A stretch of DNA of 64,000 nt from Acheta domesticus (taxonomy: Eukaryota > Arthropoda > Insecta > Orthoptera > Gryllidae), in NCBI GenBank assembly GCA_031308135.1, contig JAHLJT010008756.1, positions 109,024,453 through 109,088,452 on the forward strand. The letters are read 5' to 3'. This document shows positions 44,860-57,114 of this stretch, one piece after another (position 1 is the stretch's first letter; the number at the start of each line of letters is the position of its first letter). Both the position numbers and the translations under genes were made by a program. The notes beneath the pieces were generated by a model. The model was given only the letters and a program-made list of their open reading frames with translations, had not been told where the DNA came from and searched no databases.

Positions 44860-45120
44860 TGTTTTCTTCTCTTCCGTGCAGGCGTACTACTTGTAGTAGC
44901 GGCTTGAGCTCGCACTGGCCCTGGAGGCGCTGCGTCCAGCTTCCAAGGCCCCTGGGCGAGGGGCGGGCGCCACTGCCCTTCCTCAGAGGAGAAGGGGAGG
45001 TGCCGTGACGCTGGCTGTGCCCGGCCGGCAGTGAAGGGGCTCGCCGGCCAGGCTTTTGGGCATGAAGTTGCCCCCTAGCGGCGTGCTGCTAGCGCTTGTT
45101 GTGGCATAGTCACGACTTAG
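44860..45120. other. GC-rich segment, not identified
   Basis: GC-rich stretch before a SINE fragment, with GCCGGCCGG-type strings near 45020. No domain or repeat partner found in the window. Confidence 0.35.
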
Positions 45121-45179
45121 TGCATGGTGGGTTGTGTGCGATGGTGGTGGCTTATTGTGGCATCACCATACGGAAGGCA

Positions 45180-45330
45180 CAGCCGGTGATCAGAGAAGCC
45201 GGCCGTTAGAATTATTTTCACAGTGGCTGAACTCATCCCAGCTATCGTGGGACGTGAATCTACAACAATCAGGGTTCAAATCCTTTAACTTTTCGACCAG
45301 AGACACAGTAATGCAGTGGTTGGCAGAGAT
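45180..45330 (-). mobile_element. SINE fragment, copy F
   Basis: GGTGATCAGAGAAGCCGGCC (about 45186-45205) and TTAGAATTATTTTCACAG match the central blocks of copy B. The distal part is diverged. Orientation is inferred from block order. Confidence 0.5.
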
Positions 45331-45339
45331 ATAATAGAC

Positions 45340-46540
45340 ACGTCATGGTCTTAAACTTCTTCAGATGGTTTCAGTCGAAATGATCAGCATAAAGGTGAAT
45401 TAAACCAATCCATTACAGAAGCTGTGCGTTGTTTGATGTCAGAAAAGTATAGAATTCAACAGGACCCAAAAAGTACTCAAAAATTTTCCTACCAACCAGC
45501 TTTTTATCATTTCTGAAGTTGAATCTATACCAGCATTATTTCTTAATTGTATTGAAAGGAATATGAAATAAGTTTTAACACATTAAATGACTCACCCTAT
45601 ATACAATCTTACTGTACAGATAAGAAATTTTACACTGTTTAAAACCATCCGGTTAAATTCTAAGGCTCAAGGAATTCAGTAAATAAACGAACTAACTGTT
45701 CAACAAATATTCAAAGTATTTTTCTTGAAAATGGATACGAAAATTTTCTATGGAGACCGAATACTGTGATAATTAAAAGATTTGTAATAATACAAAAAAT
45801 TACATATGCTAGACATTGGCATTACAAAATTCTCTGTTGAGATGTAGGTGAAAAGCAACGATGCTACATTGCCGTCAAAATCATTATCAAAAGGGACGAT
45901 TCTGGCGCTACCATCTGGATTACAATGAAAGCCTTTTTTCTAATCCCTACTTTCATTTCCATTCCCCTACAGAACGCCTTGAAAAGAATCCCTAGCCAAG
46001 AGGAGCAAAAGTAAGCCTTGAAATGAAAGTAGTGTCAGTAGTATAGCTCTTCCAGACGCTCTTTTTATGCGGTATTTTGAAAATCTGCATTTACAAAATA
46101 AAGGCTTAAGATTTGAAAGCAGCCTCGGGAACAATATTTCTCCACCCTTCCCTAGCCAGTGGTGATTCCGACGCCCCCAATTACTCTCTTCTGACGGCAT
46201 TTCCATCGTTCTTGCTCTCGAGCGACATTGTCTAGCAGTTTTAAAACTGTTTTAAGCGATCTCCTGATAAAAAAATCATGAGTAAAAAATAATAATATTA
46301 TTCGAAGGAATATCACAAATTGCAAAACATCCCGAGTTGTAAACATGAAATACCAATAAAAAATCTTTTAATGTTGCGAGGGGAGCATCGAAGCAAAATC
46401 TCAAATATAAAAGTTTCATATATTTTAAAATAAAACCACTCTAATTCCTATTTTTTGAATTACACCAACATGAGCATTTTCACATTATTCCTTTTCTTAA
46501 ATAAAAACAAATTGATCTTCATTTTTTCCGTGAAACATTT
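45340..46540. other. AT-rich DNA, no feature recognised
   Basis: No supported gene or repeat. Confidence 0.4.
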
Positions 46541-46549
46541 GCCATTTTA

Positions 46550-47200
46550 TTTAGAGCAATTTATGAAAACTAAACTAATTAGAAGTAAAGAGTGACAGGG
46601 ACAAAGTTGTCGATTCAATGTGAATTTAAAAAGTAGATACTCGGGTTTCAGACAGGAAAAAAATAGCCCAGGTGCCGAGGGGCTTGAGCGCGGGGGGCCA
46701 AGTAGGAGCCGCGACAGCGGTGAGGCCGTAGCACCACCGGGGCGATGCTGGGGTGTAGCGTCGCTAACCGAACGTGGCGACGGCAGCGGTGCCGTCCGCT
46801 CGGCAGTGGCGAGGCCGGGGTGTGGTCGCGTCGCTGGCAGAGCGTCGTGGCTGCGGCGGAGCCGGCGCCTTGTGTGGCGAGGCAGTGGCATCGTGGAGTC
46901 CGTTGCCTCGGCGTGACGTGTCGTGGACACGGTCTGCAGGTTCGTGCTGGCGGATGCGTACGCTGGCTCTCTGCTGACTCCTGGCTGACTCGCAGCTGAC
47001 TGATAGCTGACTGATAGCGGACTCTGCTGTCTGCTGCTTGTTTCACCGGGTTATATACCCCGGTGGGCCAATGAGAAATCCGTTCGACTCTTATTAAGTA
47101 CTAATAAAGTCCCTTTTCACCGCAAGTTAACAAACAAAGAATCTCCAATGCCCATCACGGGATTCAAACCAAAGATCACTTCGCAATACATGCGTTTGTA
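46550..47200 (-). mobile_element. LTR-like segment with strong TATA box
   Basis: On the minus strand, GGGGTATATAACCCGG (47047-47062 in complement; TATATAA at 47051-47057) precedes short repeated CAGCTATCAGTCAG-type units (46990-47035) and a long GC-rich stretch. AATAAA in the same direction lies near 46550. The TATA box, CAG-rich leader and poly(A) order suit a retrotransposon LTR. Termini and target duplication were not found. Open frames inside are low complexity. Confidence 0.4.
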
Positions 47201-47260
47201 GCAATGCTCTTCCTAAATGCCTGATAACTAGTGTATCATTTTGTGTTTTAACTTTAAATT
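47130..47260 (-). mobile_element. Possible tRNA-derived SINE head
   Basis: On the minus strand, GGTTTGAATCCCGTGATGGG (about 47154-47173) reads as a B-box and flank, preceded by a GCATTGCTACAAACGCATG stretch that could hold the A-box end. It may be a third SINE family or a diverged copy. Confidence 0.35.
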
Positions 47261-47377
47261 TTATTATCACGAGTGATTTCAAGTATTCTTTTGTAATTAT
47301 TGGTTCAGAAATTCGAGATCTTGCTAATTACTTCCAGTTCCTCATACGTAGCAATAATACCATTTTACCTTCTTTCA

Positions 47378-48377
47378 NNNNNNNNNNNNNNNNNNNNNNN
47401 NNNNNNNNNNNNNNNNNNNNNNNNNNNNNNNNNNNNNNNNNNNNNNNNNNNNNNNNNNNNNNNNNNNNNNNNNNNNNNNNNNNNNNNNNNNNNNNNNNNN
47501 NNNNNNNNNNNNNNNNNNNNNNNNNNNNNNNNNNNNNNNNNNNNNNNNNNNNNNNNNNNNNNNNNNNNNNNNNNNNNNNNNNNNNNNNNNNNNNNNNNNN
47601 NNNNNNNNNNNNNNNNNNNNNNNNNNNNNNNNNNNNNNNNNNNNNNNNNNNNNNNNNNNNNNNNNNNNNNNNNNNNNNNNNNNNNNNNNNNNNNNNNNNN
47701 NNNNNNNNNNNNNNNNNNNNNNNNNNNNNNNNNNNNNNNNNNNNNNNNNNNNNNNNNNNNNNNNNNNNNNNNNNNNNNNNNNNNNNNNNNNNNNNNNNNN
47801 NNNNNNNNNNNNNNNNNNNNNNNNNNNNNNNNNNNNNNNNNNNNNNNNNNNNNNNNNNNNNNNNNNNNNNNNNNNNNNNNNNNNNNNNNNNNNNNNNNNN
47901 NNNNNNNNNNNNNNNNNNNNNNNNNNNNNNNNNNNNNNNNNNNNNNNNNNNNNNNNNNNNNNNNNNNNNNNNNNNNNNNNNNNNNNNNNNNNNNNNNNNN
48001 NNNNNNNNNNNNNNNNNNNNNNNNNNNNNNNNNNNNNNNNNNNNNNNNNNNNNNNNNNNNNNNNNNNNNNNNNNNNNNNNNNNNNNNNNNNNNNNNNNNN
48101 NNNNNNNNNNNNNNNNNNNNNNNNNNNNNNNNNNNNNNNNNNNNNNNNNNNNNNNNNNNNNNNNNNNNNNNNNNNNNNNNNNNNNNNNNNNNNNNNNNNN
48201 NNNNNNNNNNNNNNNNNNNNNNNNNNNNNNNNNNNNNNNNNNNNNNNNNNNNNNNNNNNNNNNNNNNNNNNNNNNNNNNNNNNNNNNNNNNNNNNNNNNN
48301 NNNNNNNNNNNNNNNNNNNNNNNNNNNNNNNNNNNNNNNNNNNNNNNNNNNNNNNNNNNNNNNNNNNNNNNNNNNNN
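47378..48377. other. Assembly gap, exactly 1000 N
   Basis: A round-number run of N is a scaffolding placeholder. The true missing length is unknown. The frames that span it are artefacts. Confidence 0.98.
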
Positions 48378-48830
48378 CCCCTCTGACTGGAGAGGGAGTC
48401 CTTGTGTTCGAGTCACGACAGTAAATTGCTACGTCGACGTCTGCCGTTGCCTGGAGGAGAGAATTCTAGAGGTTAGCTGCTTTGATCTGTAGTTTTCCAT
48501 GACGGACCATTTCTACGACCATTTCCAGACGCATGCTTTCCCCTAACAAACGGCCTTGGATCGCGGGTGAATTTCCCTTCACCCGTCTTGTCTTCTTTCT
48601 TTCCCTTCTTGTCCTTGTCTTCTTTCTTTGCACACAAAAACTTACTTCTGCATGCGTTATATTAACACACATGTTTGGAGCGGATTTGCGCGCTTACGTG
48701 TTAGAGCTTGTCGCATTTACGGCGATGTCACGCTGTAGGGATTAATGGAGAAAGAAACTTCGCAAGCGGATGTGTAGGTTGGCGCCAGATCTCACGAGAT
48801 TTCGAGAGGGAGAATCACCACAGTCGCTCT
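48378..48830 (+). mobile_element. SINE copy E, truncated by the gap
   Basis: A B-box-like TGTTCGAGTCAC (48402-48413), GAGAGAATTCTAGAGG near 48457, GATCTGTAGTTTTCC near 48484 and GGTTGGCGCCAGATCTCACG near 48778 match the copy A/B/C blocks in order. Its 5' end is lost in the gap. Confidence 0.55.
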
Positions 48831-48839
48831 GGATGTAAC

Positions 48840-49695
48840 ACGCTTTATGCAAACGGTATCAATAACGATACTGTATGCGTATGACGCGCCTGCATATTTA
48901 CATATTTTTCATGATTACTACTATCTTCATCAGCTTTATCGTCTTCTAATTTTAATTCATTTCCATCGTCATGGGCTTTGCAAGTTTTAAAAATCCTAGC
49001 TAGGTCCTTTCAAAACACTTCCTTTTCATTTCCATCAACTTTTGCTTCAAGTAGAAATTCTAATATTTTAAAAACACATGAAGCCCTTGTGAGATTTTAA
49101 AAATGTTTTAAAAATGGCACCAATTAAAAAAAATAATTAAAAAATGTAAAAAATTAAAACGGCTTCACATATTTAATGAAAATATTTATATAATAGTAGG
49201 ATTTGCTCTTCTATTTATATTTTCTTATCTCTCTTCTTATTATATTTTTCAAGTCATATTTGAATTCTATTATTATTGGGGGACAGAAATTGGAAGAATG
49301 TGGAAACAATGATCGTGCTTCTTTTGATAAATCACAATTTACTCAAATATTACCTAAATCTAAAATAAACTATTGTGTTATTTTTGTATATATCATGTTC
49401 TTCTAGATTTCTTGTATAGTTACTTAATTTTCAGAACATTGTTCTACACTGCCATACTGATACTTTTTTTTGCTAAATAACCATGTTTGCATTGCTGCTA
49501 CGTAAACGACTGCTGTTAATGCCATTTAGATTCAAAATTGAATGCTACAAGGGCAATAAAATGTTGTATTTGCATAGAAAGATCATTTTTTTGGTTTTTA
49601 GTTTATTTTATCCCATATGGTAAGAAAGTGGATTTTTCATGAGTCATGAGAGTTGACACGCCGAGAGCGGCAGGTCAAGGCGGGGAGTCATGTAA
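48840..49695. other. AT-rich DNA, no feature recognised
   Basis: Nothing supported; some AAAT-rich low-complexity sequence near 49.1 kb. Confidence 0.4.
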
Positions 49696-49719
49696 AGCGT
49701 CTTTTGCGTAACGTAGAGA

Positions 49720-49897
49720 TCTGGTTACACCACGTGTTAGAGGATTATTTTTTCTAAATTTAACAATTGCATTTATTCACGTTTTAGTTACCACGGCTCT
49801 GTAATAAGAATATTCTGCCAAACATTCTCCGTTTTTTGCTTAACTTAACTTTCGAATAACATAACTTTCTCTCTTCTCCGCAGCGAGAAAGTAAAAA
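49720..49897 (-). repeat. Dispersed repeat family X, copy X5 (partial)
   Basis: Ends CGAGAAAGTAAAAA (49884-49897). Upstream blocks ATAACTTTCTC, GTTACCACGGCTCTGTAATA and CACCACGTGTTAGAGGATTA match the X6 order in the same orientation. Confidence 0.6.
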
Positions 49898-49899
49898 CT

Positions 49900-52540
49900 G
49901 TGGGGAAGGGGAACTCTACAGTGATATAAAAATATAAAGGTTCAACCTAATGCATGGATATATTAATAGGACATTAAAGAACAAAATCAGAACAGACATA
50001 CATGCTGCACTTCATAAAATCATTGCAAAACCTATCTCAGACTAAAAAATAGGAAACTAGTTCAAAAATGTCTGAGCCATACTGTAGCACCACCAGTTTA
50101 TTAACGCGTAGAAAAAATAATAAGATAACTTCACAGATTATTTTTCTACCACAGTTCAACGTATACTGGTCGACCAGATTCATTCGTTTTCCATGTACTG
50201 CTTTCTATCAATTCGCTGGAAGTGCAAACTAATTTGAGTAAAACACGTAGAGAAACACATTCAATAAATAAAAAATGCGTATTTGATGCAGGAAAAATAT
50301 TACCAACACCTCTTTTCACTTTTCAATTACAGCGTTTACATTTTATCGACAATTCTGGGCAGCTTTAGTGGCAGTGCTTTGCGATGGGCGTCAGGGTTCT
50401 ACAGAGAAACAGTCTCGGCAGGAAAGGAAATTGAAGAAGGATAAAAAAAGATAATGAGGTAAGCTTTCTGGATGTGAAATCGAAAAACAAGAAACGGAAA
50501 TCAAGAAGCCAACAGAGCTGCAATTTTCTCGCATTGGAAGATCAGATAAGTAAGCATACATAAAACGACATTTTCTCAGAAAGGGATTTGCAGGAGATTG
50601 AAAGGAAATAATTGGGGTCAAGCCTTCAGCAGGGTCACTGTAAATATAGGCATGTTTCCGCCTCACCCAGTCTGCGTTTGCGAGCGGGAAGCTTTGCAGG
50701 GAGAGATTGAAAAATGATTGCTTTCACATCGCGTTCTTGGCTCGCCTTGGCTTGGCTTCGCTTCCATTCGCCCCTGCGAAAAAGGGAATGAACAGAAATC
50801 CATTCGAGAGCTTAGCATCCAGCGGCCAGCGAGCCCCGTCGCAGTAAAAACCTAGTTAGTCCCGGACTCAGCCGCCAAGCACGCTGTTGTTACACTACTG
50901 TCTCCATCTTTTGTTTTCTTTTCGTGTAAATTTTGTTTGTATAAAATCATTGTCTCAGATGAAAGTGTTCCTGATTCAGGAAAAGCGAGTTTTGTGAACG
51001 ATCAAATGAAATCAAATAATTGTTACCGTTTGAACAAACCATCTAGCATGCAACTGCATAAAACTGATCAACTGTGGTGAAACTGGAGAATACTAGAATA
51101 ATTAAATTGTATAATAGGTAAGAGAAAACATTATCAAATAGGAATAAATTACGAGCAGTTCATCAATTTTTTATGCAACCAAATTTAATAATTTTATCAA
51201 TTCTTTTATGCTTTAAAATTTTTCATCAGTTTCGCCATTGAGGGCATTGCACACATTATGAGGATTAAAACTATTTTTATCATCTGGGCTACCAAGGGCT
51301 GGTTTGTAACCTACTTTTGTTTTTGCTCTCAGAAACTTTGCAATTTTATTTAATTTGTTTATTAATTTATACCTATTATAACCATCTGTTAGGTACAGAA
51401 TATAAAAGATGTGCAGAATTTTCAGACACAGGAAGCAACCAAATTATGATAAGGTACAAAATTTTTAACTTCACAAAAACGTTACTTTCTAGAAGTAGTT
51501 TTGATTCTGAATAGCAGTAGTTTTGATTGCTTATAGTCAAATTTAGTATTCTTAAGGTAACAAACTACTGCTAGTTTTAAATTCACGTGATCTTGCCATA
51601 ATGCAAACTGTTTAATTGACGAAGTTAATATACTCTTGTGTGTGCAATAAGTCACTTAACACTTACTATAGTATGTTAGACCTGTTCGTACGTTCCATTA
51701 AAAAGAGACAAGTTCCAGTACCATAAGAATGTAAAGGACAAATTAAAAGTAAATATTTTGTTATATTTCGAAACATAGTGTACATTCTTTATTTTAATCG
51801 GTTATTTTTAAAACTCCGTAAGTCACTCGCTTTTGAATTTTCGCTTTTTGTGAGAAAATAGAAACTGTATTATGTAGATTATCGTTCCATGTGTAAATGA
51901 CGTTAAATCAGATGAATAGATAGCGTTGAGGAAACTGCAAATTTTAAGCTTGGTTTTAAAACTCTATAAATCATTTACTTGGTATATACTTTTTTAGACT
52001 TACTCTTTCAATTACGATTTCTATGAATCCATAATTGGCACCACAAATTTCTGAACATTGTCCATAGTATAATCCAGGCCGATTATTTATGAAGTTCATT
52101 TGATTGATTGTGTATGTATGTGTACAGTGTGCATAACACATATCACTGACAGAGAGATTGGGATTGGTTAGAAGGAAGATTCAATACGGAAATATTCCCA
52201 TGTACTACCATAGAAATACATATTTCAAGCAACTGTTTCCGTGAAATGAATCATGTCTGATGTAGATGCACACTGAAATATTACATAATATGCTAATAAA
52301 TGTGTGAAATTAGAAATTGAACCTGAAATGTGAATTTATTTACATATTTCGGTAAACAATTTCTGATTGGTTTTTGAAATCCCATGTCATAAAATTTTAA
52401 ATAGGCGACTGTTGTACCATTGATACAAGTAAATTACATGTCTCCATAGCATTATCAATCATGAATTATGCATCAGAAATAAAACAGAGAAACGTTGTCT
52501 TTTTTCATTATTTAATTTTGTTTGTTTTCCCACAACTTTA
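49900..52540. other. AT-rich DNA, no feature recognised
   Basis: A short GGCTTGGCTTCGCTTCC-type simple repeat lies at 50735-50770. No gene supported. Confidence 0.4.
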
Positions 52541-52551
52541 CAATTCCTGAC

Positions 52552-53120
52552 TTACGGGGCTTTAAGAAGAACCAATTTCTTTCTTCTTAGAAAGACGTTA
52601 TCGGCGGAACCGAAACCGAAAAGGTAACGCACCGATGTTTGCGACGCTCCACGATTCAACCCGACGGCCACCACGTCCGCGGCGACGCCGGGGCAGGAGA
52701 GCGGCGCCTGCGAGGGCGCCACGACGCGACGCGACGGCGTTGGCGAGGCGTTGGCGTGGGCGGAAGGGCGAGCAAGTCTGCCCTTAATCCTGCCAAGCGA
52801 AGCCCAGAGGCCGGTCGGCCGCGCGCTGCGGGCTTCTATTGAAAGAAAATGCGGCCGTTGGTGGCGGGGGCGGGGGCGGGGGCGGGGGCGGGGGCGTGGC
52901 GGTGGCCGCCGCAGGAGCCGCGGAGCCGGGGGCAGGGGTGGCGGCGGCCGCAAGAGAGCCAGGGCGGGGGCAGCGGCCAGAAGAGCAAGGGCGGGGGCGG
53001 AGCCTGACAATGGGCGAGATCGATGTAACGGCGTCAATGCCCAAGCGCTGCCGCGGGGAGGAGTTAGCGGGCGCGGCCGGAGTGCCTCTCGCTATTTATA
53101 CGCGTTACGGCATCGGTGGC
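52552..53120 (-). promoter_or_regulatory. CpG island with minus-strand TATA box
   Basis: TATAAATA on the minus strand (53093-53100) lies 56 nt upstream of an ATG opening a 161-codon frame (53037-52552). The region is densely CpG-rich. The frame encodes Pro/Ala/Arg-rich sequence, including an RPRPRPRPRP run from the GGGGGC repeat, then less biased sequence to a stop. No domain is recognisable, so the frame may be chance. It is either a real promoter with an unusual first exon or an LTR-like U3/R region; TG...CA ends were not found. Confidence 0.35.
52862..52896. repeat. (GGGGGC)n hexanucleotide repeat
   Basis: About five to six tandem GGGGGC units on the + strand inside the CpG island. G-runs this dense can form G-quadruplexes; known chemistry, not shown here. 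Confidence 0.9.
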
Positions 53121-53340
53121 GCGGCGGGGGCGGGAGAGCGCCGCCCTGGGGCGTGGGCGACGGCGATGGAGGAGCGGATGACGAGGGCGAAGAGCTGAGA
53201 TGGAAGTAATGGAGAGAATGAGGATGAGGCGGGGGTTGCAGCGGTGACGGAAACGCAGACTGGATCAAGAGTGTGGGTGAGAGGGGGGTGAGTTGGATAT
53301 GAGAACGCAGGCGTAGAGAGCGGAGAGTGTAGGGTGGGAT

Positions 53341-53372
53341 TTATTTATTTACGTCAAAAACAGTTAAAAACT
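53341..53372 (-). repeat. Family Z fragment
   Basis: TTTATTTACGTCAAAAACAG and following bases are the reverse complement of the end of Z2 near 25965-25995. Confidence 0.5.
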
Positions 53373-53539
53373 GTGTGTGATGTGATGATGATGTGAGATG
53401 TATGATGAGGCGGGGTGGGAGCAGAACACAAGGACGGGATTAGCGTGGTTTAATGATCGATTAATGTTAGTGATTCCGGACACGTCAACGGACATCAGTT
53501 CCGTCAGCGGTCACCAATATCGTAGGTGTAGTGCAAGTT

Positions 53540-53995
53540 TCCCTCGAGTGGTGGCGGTGATGGTCTCTCATTGAGAGATCCGATGCCGACCTACCGTCGG
53601 CTAACCACGTATCTCCCACCAATGGGGCATCGCCCCAGCCGAGACAAGCTCTATGCTCCCGATCAGTCTCCCGGCATGTGTGGGAGTGTAGTGCATGCAA
53701 GTGAAAGTGTGAGTAAGGGGAGAGGAGAGGACAGGGATGAGGAAGGAAAAAATCGCGCGCCTATCGGGGTCCGTTGGTTAGGGTAGTGCACCGGCATTCG
53801 CCTGGTGTCGATCGGAGAGCGAACAAAAACTTCCGATCAGAGCAGCCGGCCGCCAGAATTCTCTTACAGACAACAGTCGAATTCTTTCTAGCGGACAAGC
53901 TAGTGCCTAAAATCCTGTCACCGTCAGAACTCGAACCTAGTACCTCCCGGTCAGAAGCACTGCAGCGACATCACTTGATGCCCTGAGCCCCCTAG
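53540..53995 (-). mobile_element. tRNA-derived SINE, copy B (best preserved)
   Basis: On the minus strand the head starts near 53992 and has B-box GGTTCGAGTTCTG (53927-53939 in complement). Body blocks, given on the + strand, are GATCAGAGCAGCCGGCCGCC (53838 on), CACCGGCATTCGCCTGG near 53788, AAATCGCGCGCCTATCG near 53749, CGCCCCAGCCGAGACAAGC near 53632 and CGTATCTCCCACC near 53610. All recur in copies A, C, D and E. Confidence 0.75.
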
Positions 53996-53999
53996 GTGG

Positions 54000-54560
54000 T
54001 GGCGTGGGTGGGGCCCGAGGGCAGGGGCACGCGCAAGTAGAGCTGGGGCGGGAATGTTCGTGGGGCGAGGGCAGAGCTGCCGCAGGATGGGTGGCGGGAA
54101 CGGAGACGACGTAAGGTTCGCCATTGGGTGGGACGATGGCATGCCTTTGGGGATGGCTGAGGGGGGATTACGACGTGGTTGGCAGCGGGATAGCGCAGGG
54201 CAGCGTGAGTGTAAAAGGACCCCATGAGGCAGAAGGAACCTAGGAATAGGAAACGAAGACCAGTGACGGCAGAAGGGAAAAAACGGAAGGAAAGGAAAGC
54301 AGGGAAATAAAGTCAAAGGGTGAAGGATAATATGGGAAAAGTGAAAGTAATGAAGAGATGAAAGAGGAAGAGAAAGGTGAGGACAAGTTGAAGATGGCTG
54401 AGGGGTGAAGGAGTGAAAGCGAGATTTGACTGAGATGAAAAAAGGAAAAGAAGGAGTTGTAGAAGGGTGAAATGATTGAGTTGAAGGTAAAGGAAGAGAA
54501 ATAATGATACGGAAGAGGAGGAGTACCCTAACGACGAGGAGATGATATTTCTGAAAGGAG
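54000..54560. other. G- and GA-rich degenerate tract beside the SINE
   Basis: G-rich then purine-rich simple sequence. Minus-strand frames 53951-54316 and 54313-54870 are pyrimidine-biased low complexity (Ser/Pro/Leu/Phe) and are not called as genes. Confidence 0.5.
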
Positions 54561-54869
54561 AGACGAGAAGATGTAATGATGGTGTTGCAGTAAAGGCGGG
54601 GTTGATTGGGGCAAGTGCTGGAACCTCAATGGTAAAACGAGAGAAAAGAACCATTGTTGTGTCGGAGCAATGAGTGGTAGGCTGGGCACGGGCTGCTTCT
54701 GACCAGGAAGTCGAGAGCAGTTTGGGCCCCGGCGGTGGTGGAAAGCAGCTGCGGTTAAAAGGCAAGAGCGGCGTTGCTGTGGAAGAATTCTTGCAAGGGA
54801 GTTTCAGGAATACGTCCAGTAGTAATGTGCGGGGAGATAACGGAATTAAGTATCTACTATAGAGTGTCA

Positions 54870-55830
54870 ATAATTTGTAAGTGAAAAGTCTTTTGCCGAA
54901 TCGATTCTGACGAAAACCCCCATGACATTAATTCTGATTGTGTGTATGATAATTTGACGCATTTAGTACCAGTGTTGCGTTTTTTGCTGCTATGTGCAAC
55001 CGTACATATTTTCAATTATTTCTAAGAATTCGATGGAAACTATAAAAAATTATTATTAGCAACATATACGCTAGTGCCCGTTTTTACGTTAGGCAGAGTT
55101 TATTAGGCCCAATCATGTGATTTGTCACAAAAGTGGGTGAATTAATTTTGGTAATTTTTTGGAGCACGTCTGCTTCAGAACAGGGCATGGCATATTACAG
55201 TTAATTGTAATTCGAATATCCGCAGAAGAAATTCTGCAGGTTTAGACGGACTCCTTCACTTTGAATGCCTGCGACTTTGTTCATGAATTTATTGGTCTTT
55301 TTCTTCCTGCACATGACACAGATGAGGATAGTAAAATGGTTATTAGAGATGAAAATTTATAAGTGGAACATTATTCATCAACAAGTCAACTTTCGGGACG
55401 CAATTAAACGCTTTTGGAATTTGGAGGTGAGGAAATTTTAATTACACATATAAACGCTATGGGTTCAAAAGTAATTTGAGTTGCGCCTTCCACTCTAGGA
55501 AGTTGAAAAATTCAAGTCGGAAACAAATAAAACTTGAATTTGGAAGAAACAGAATATGCGAAAACAAAATGAACTAGTCAAACGATACTCGGGAAAACGA
55601 CATCTTTTCATCAGTCTCATTATATTTACCACCTGTTAACATCAACTATTGTTGCCAGGAGCTCAGGAGCTTCTAGACCGTTCTGAATATTTCGTTTCTT
55701 GTCAGGAGCTTCTAGAATTCATTGTAAAGGCTCAAGTACAAAAACGTAATCACAATTTTCAGTTGGTATAGAAGAATTTGCGTTTTAAGTATTCTTATTG
55801 CGTATAATGTGACATACTGGAGTGAATGAC
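54870..55830. other. AT-rich DNA, no feature recognised
   Basis: No supported gene. A short direct repeat of AGGAGCTTCTAGA occurs near 55667 and 55706. Confidence 0.4.
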
Positions 55831-55849
55831 ACAGACACTGCGCTTTTTC

Positions 55850-56410
55850 TTACCCTTAGCCGCGAAAACCCCGCATCCGTCCCTAGGACCTACAGCCCAG
55901 TGCCACTGCTCGAAAGCAGGTATAACTTATGTATGCAGGTATGCGAGGCAATCGGACGTTAAGTCCCCGGTATCCAAGTACCGATTTTGCTTGCCGCCAA
56001 AAACCGGTCTCCGCCCCGGAAACCACGTGCTAGAGTGCACTGGATATCCCACCCAGCCTCTCGGCTAACAATAAGCTCTACGAATCTATATGAATCTCCG
56101 CGAGCGCAGAAAGTACCTGCCTTTTATACACCCCCGTCTCCCCCACCCTGCGTCATGCTGTCGGTGTTCCCAGGCTCGATGGCTAGCCAATTCCAGGTTT
56201 CGTGCACAATCGTCCCAGACTCGCCACTAACCTTTCTCAACACTTTGTTTGCGTGGGATGTTTCCTGGAACAGTCAAATCCTGCCGGTCGCCCCTTTATT
56301 TTTAGCTCAAGTGCGCCCTTTCACTACAGCTTCCGGCTCAGGTATGCCGCTTGCTTGGAAACGTTACCACAACGCCACAATAACCTCTCGGCTTGTTACT
56401 TTTCTCTAAC
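55850..56410. other. GC-richer segment with open frames, not identified
   Basis: Composition differs from the flanks. Frames 55987-56409 and 56202-56537 overlap in different phases and lack any recognisable domain. It may be non-coding retroelement sequence. Confidence 0.3.
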
Positions 56411-56539
56411 TAATGCGAAAACCTTGTTAAAAATGAATTCAAAGCTTCAACCTGTCGTAAACGTAGCGAGTAATACTTTCTTAGAGTGCACTATGTGGGA
56501 AAGAGAATCTAGTAGTTATGAAATTATTATTCCCTAATT

Positions 56540-57110
56540 TGAATATGCCATAAAAACTGCGAAGGAAAACAACCTTACAACTGGCGTGGATGAACATAAA
56601 CTAGTATTACAACGAATAAACGATTTTTTACTGCCGGACAATCGTCCATCATTTTTAATATTTTAGATTTATCATTTACGAATGAAGAGAATCCATATTC
56701 AACAGCTGAAAGGAGCTTTTATTTTGTTTCAATGAGCTACAGGAATTCAGTCTTGTCAATGCTACAATATCAACATCATTTTTGTCGATTCATCCGAATC
56801 TTATATTCACTAAAAGCTGGCAGTTTTTATTCTTTCATGCATACAAGTATTGCAAAGTGAATTTAACAAACATAGTTTATCAATTATTATAAATTACAAT
56901 TTTTATTCAATATATTAATCCTGTCGAATCCTATTCGCTTTATTAACGTCCTATATTCAAAGAATAAGATTCTTTATATTTCAGCTAAGACAGCCTGTTA
57001 TTTTACATTTTATAAAATTTTATGTATTTAAAATAACGCATTTTCATTCAACATTACCTCATTTGAATTTTTTGATTTGACCTTATTTGAATTTGAAAAT
57101 TTAATCAAAA
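56540..57110. other. AT-rich DNA, no feature recognised
   Basis: Nothing supported. Confidence 0.4.
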
Positions 57111-57114
57111 TTGT

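Noticed and set aside
47300..48424. 370-codon frames on both strands
   Set aside because: They cross the run of Ns and are artefacts.
54313..54870. 185-residue minus-strand frame, hydrophobic-looking
   Set aside because: Pyrimidine-biased simple sequence opposite a GA-rich tract produces Leu/Phe/Ser-rich open frames; not convincing as a membrane protein.
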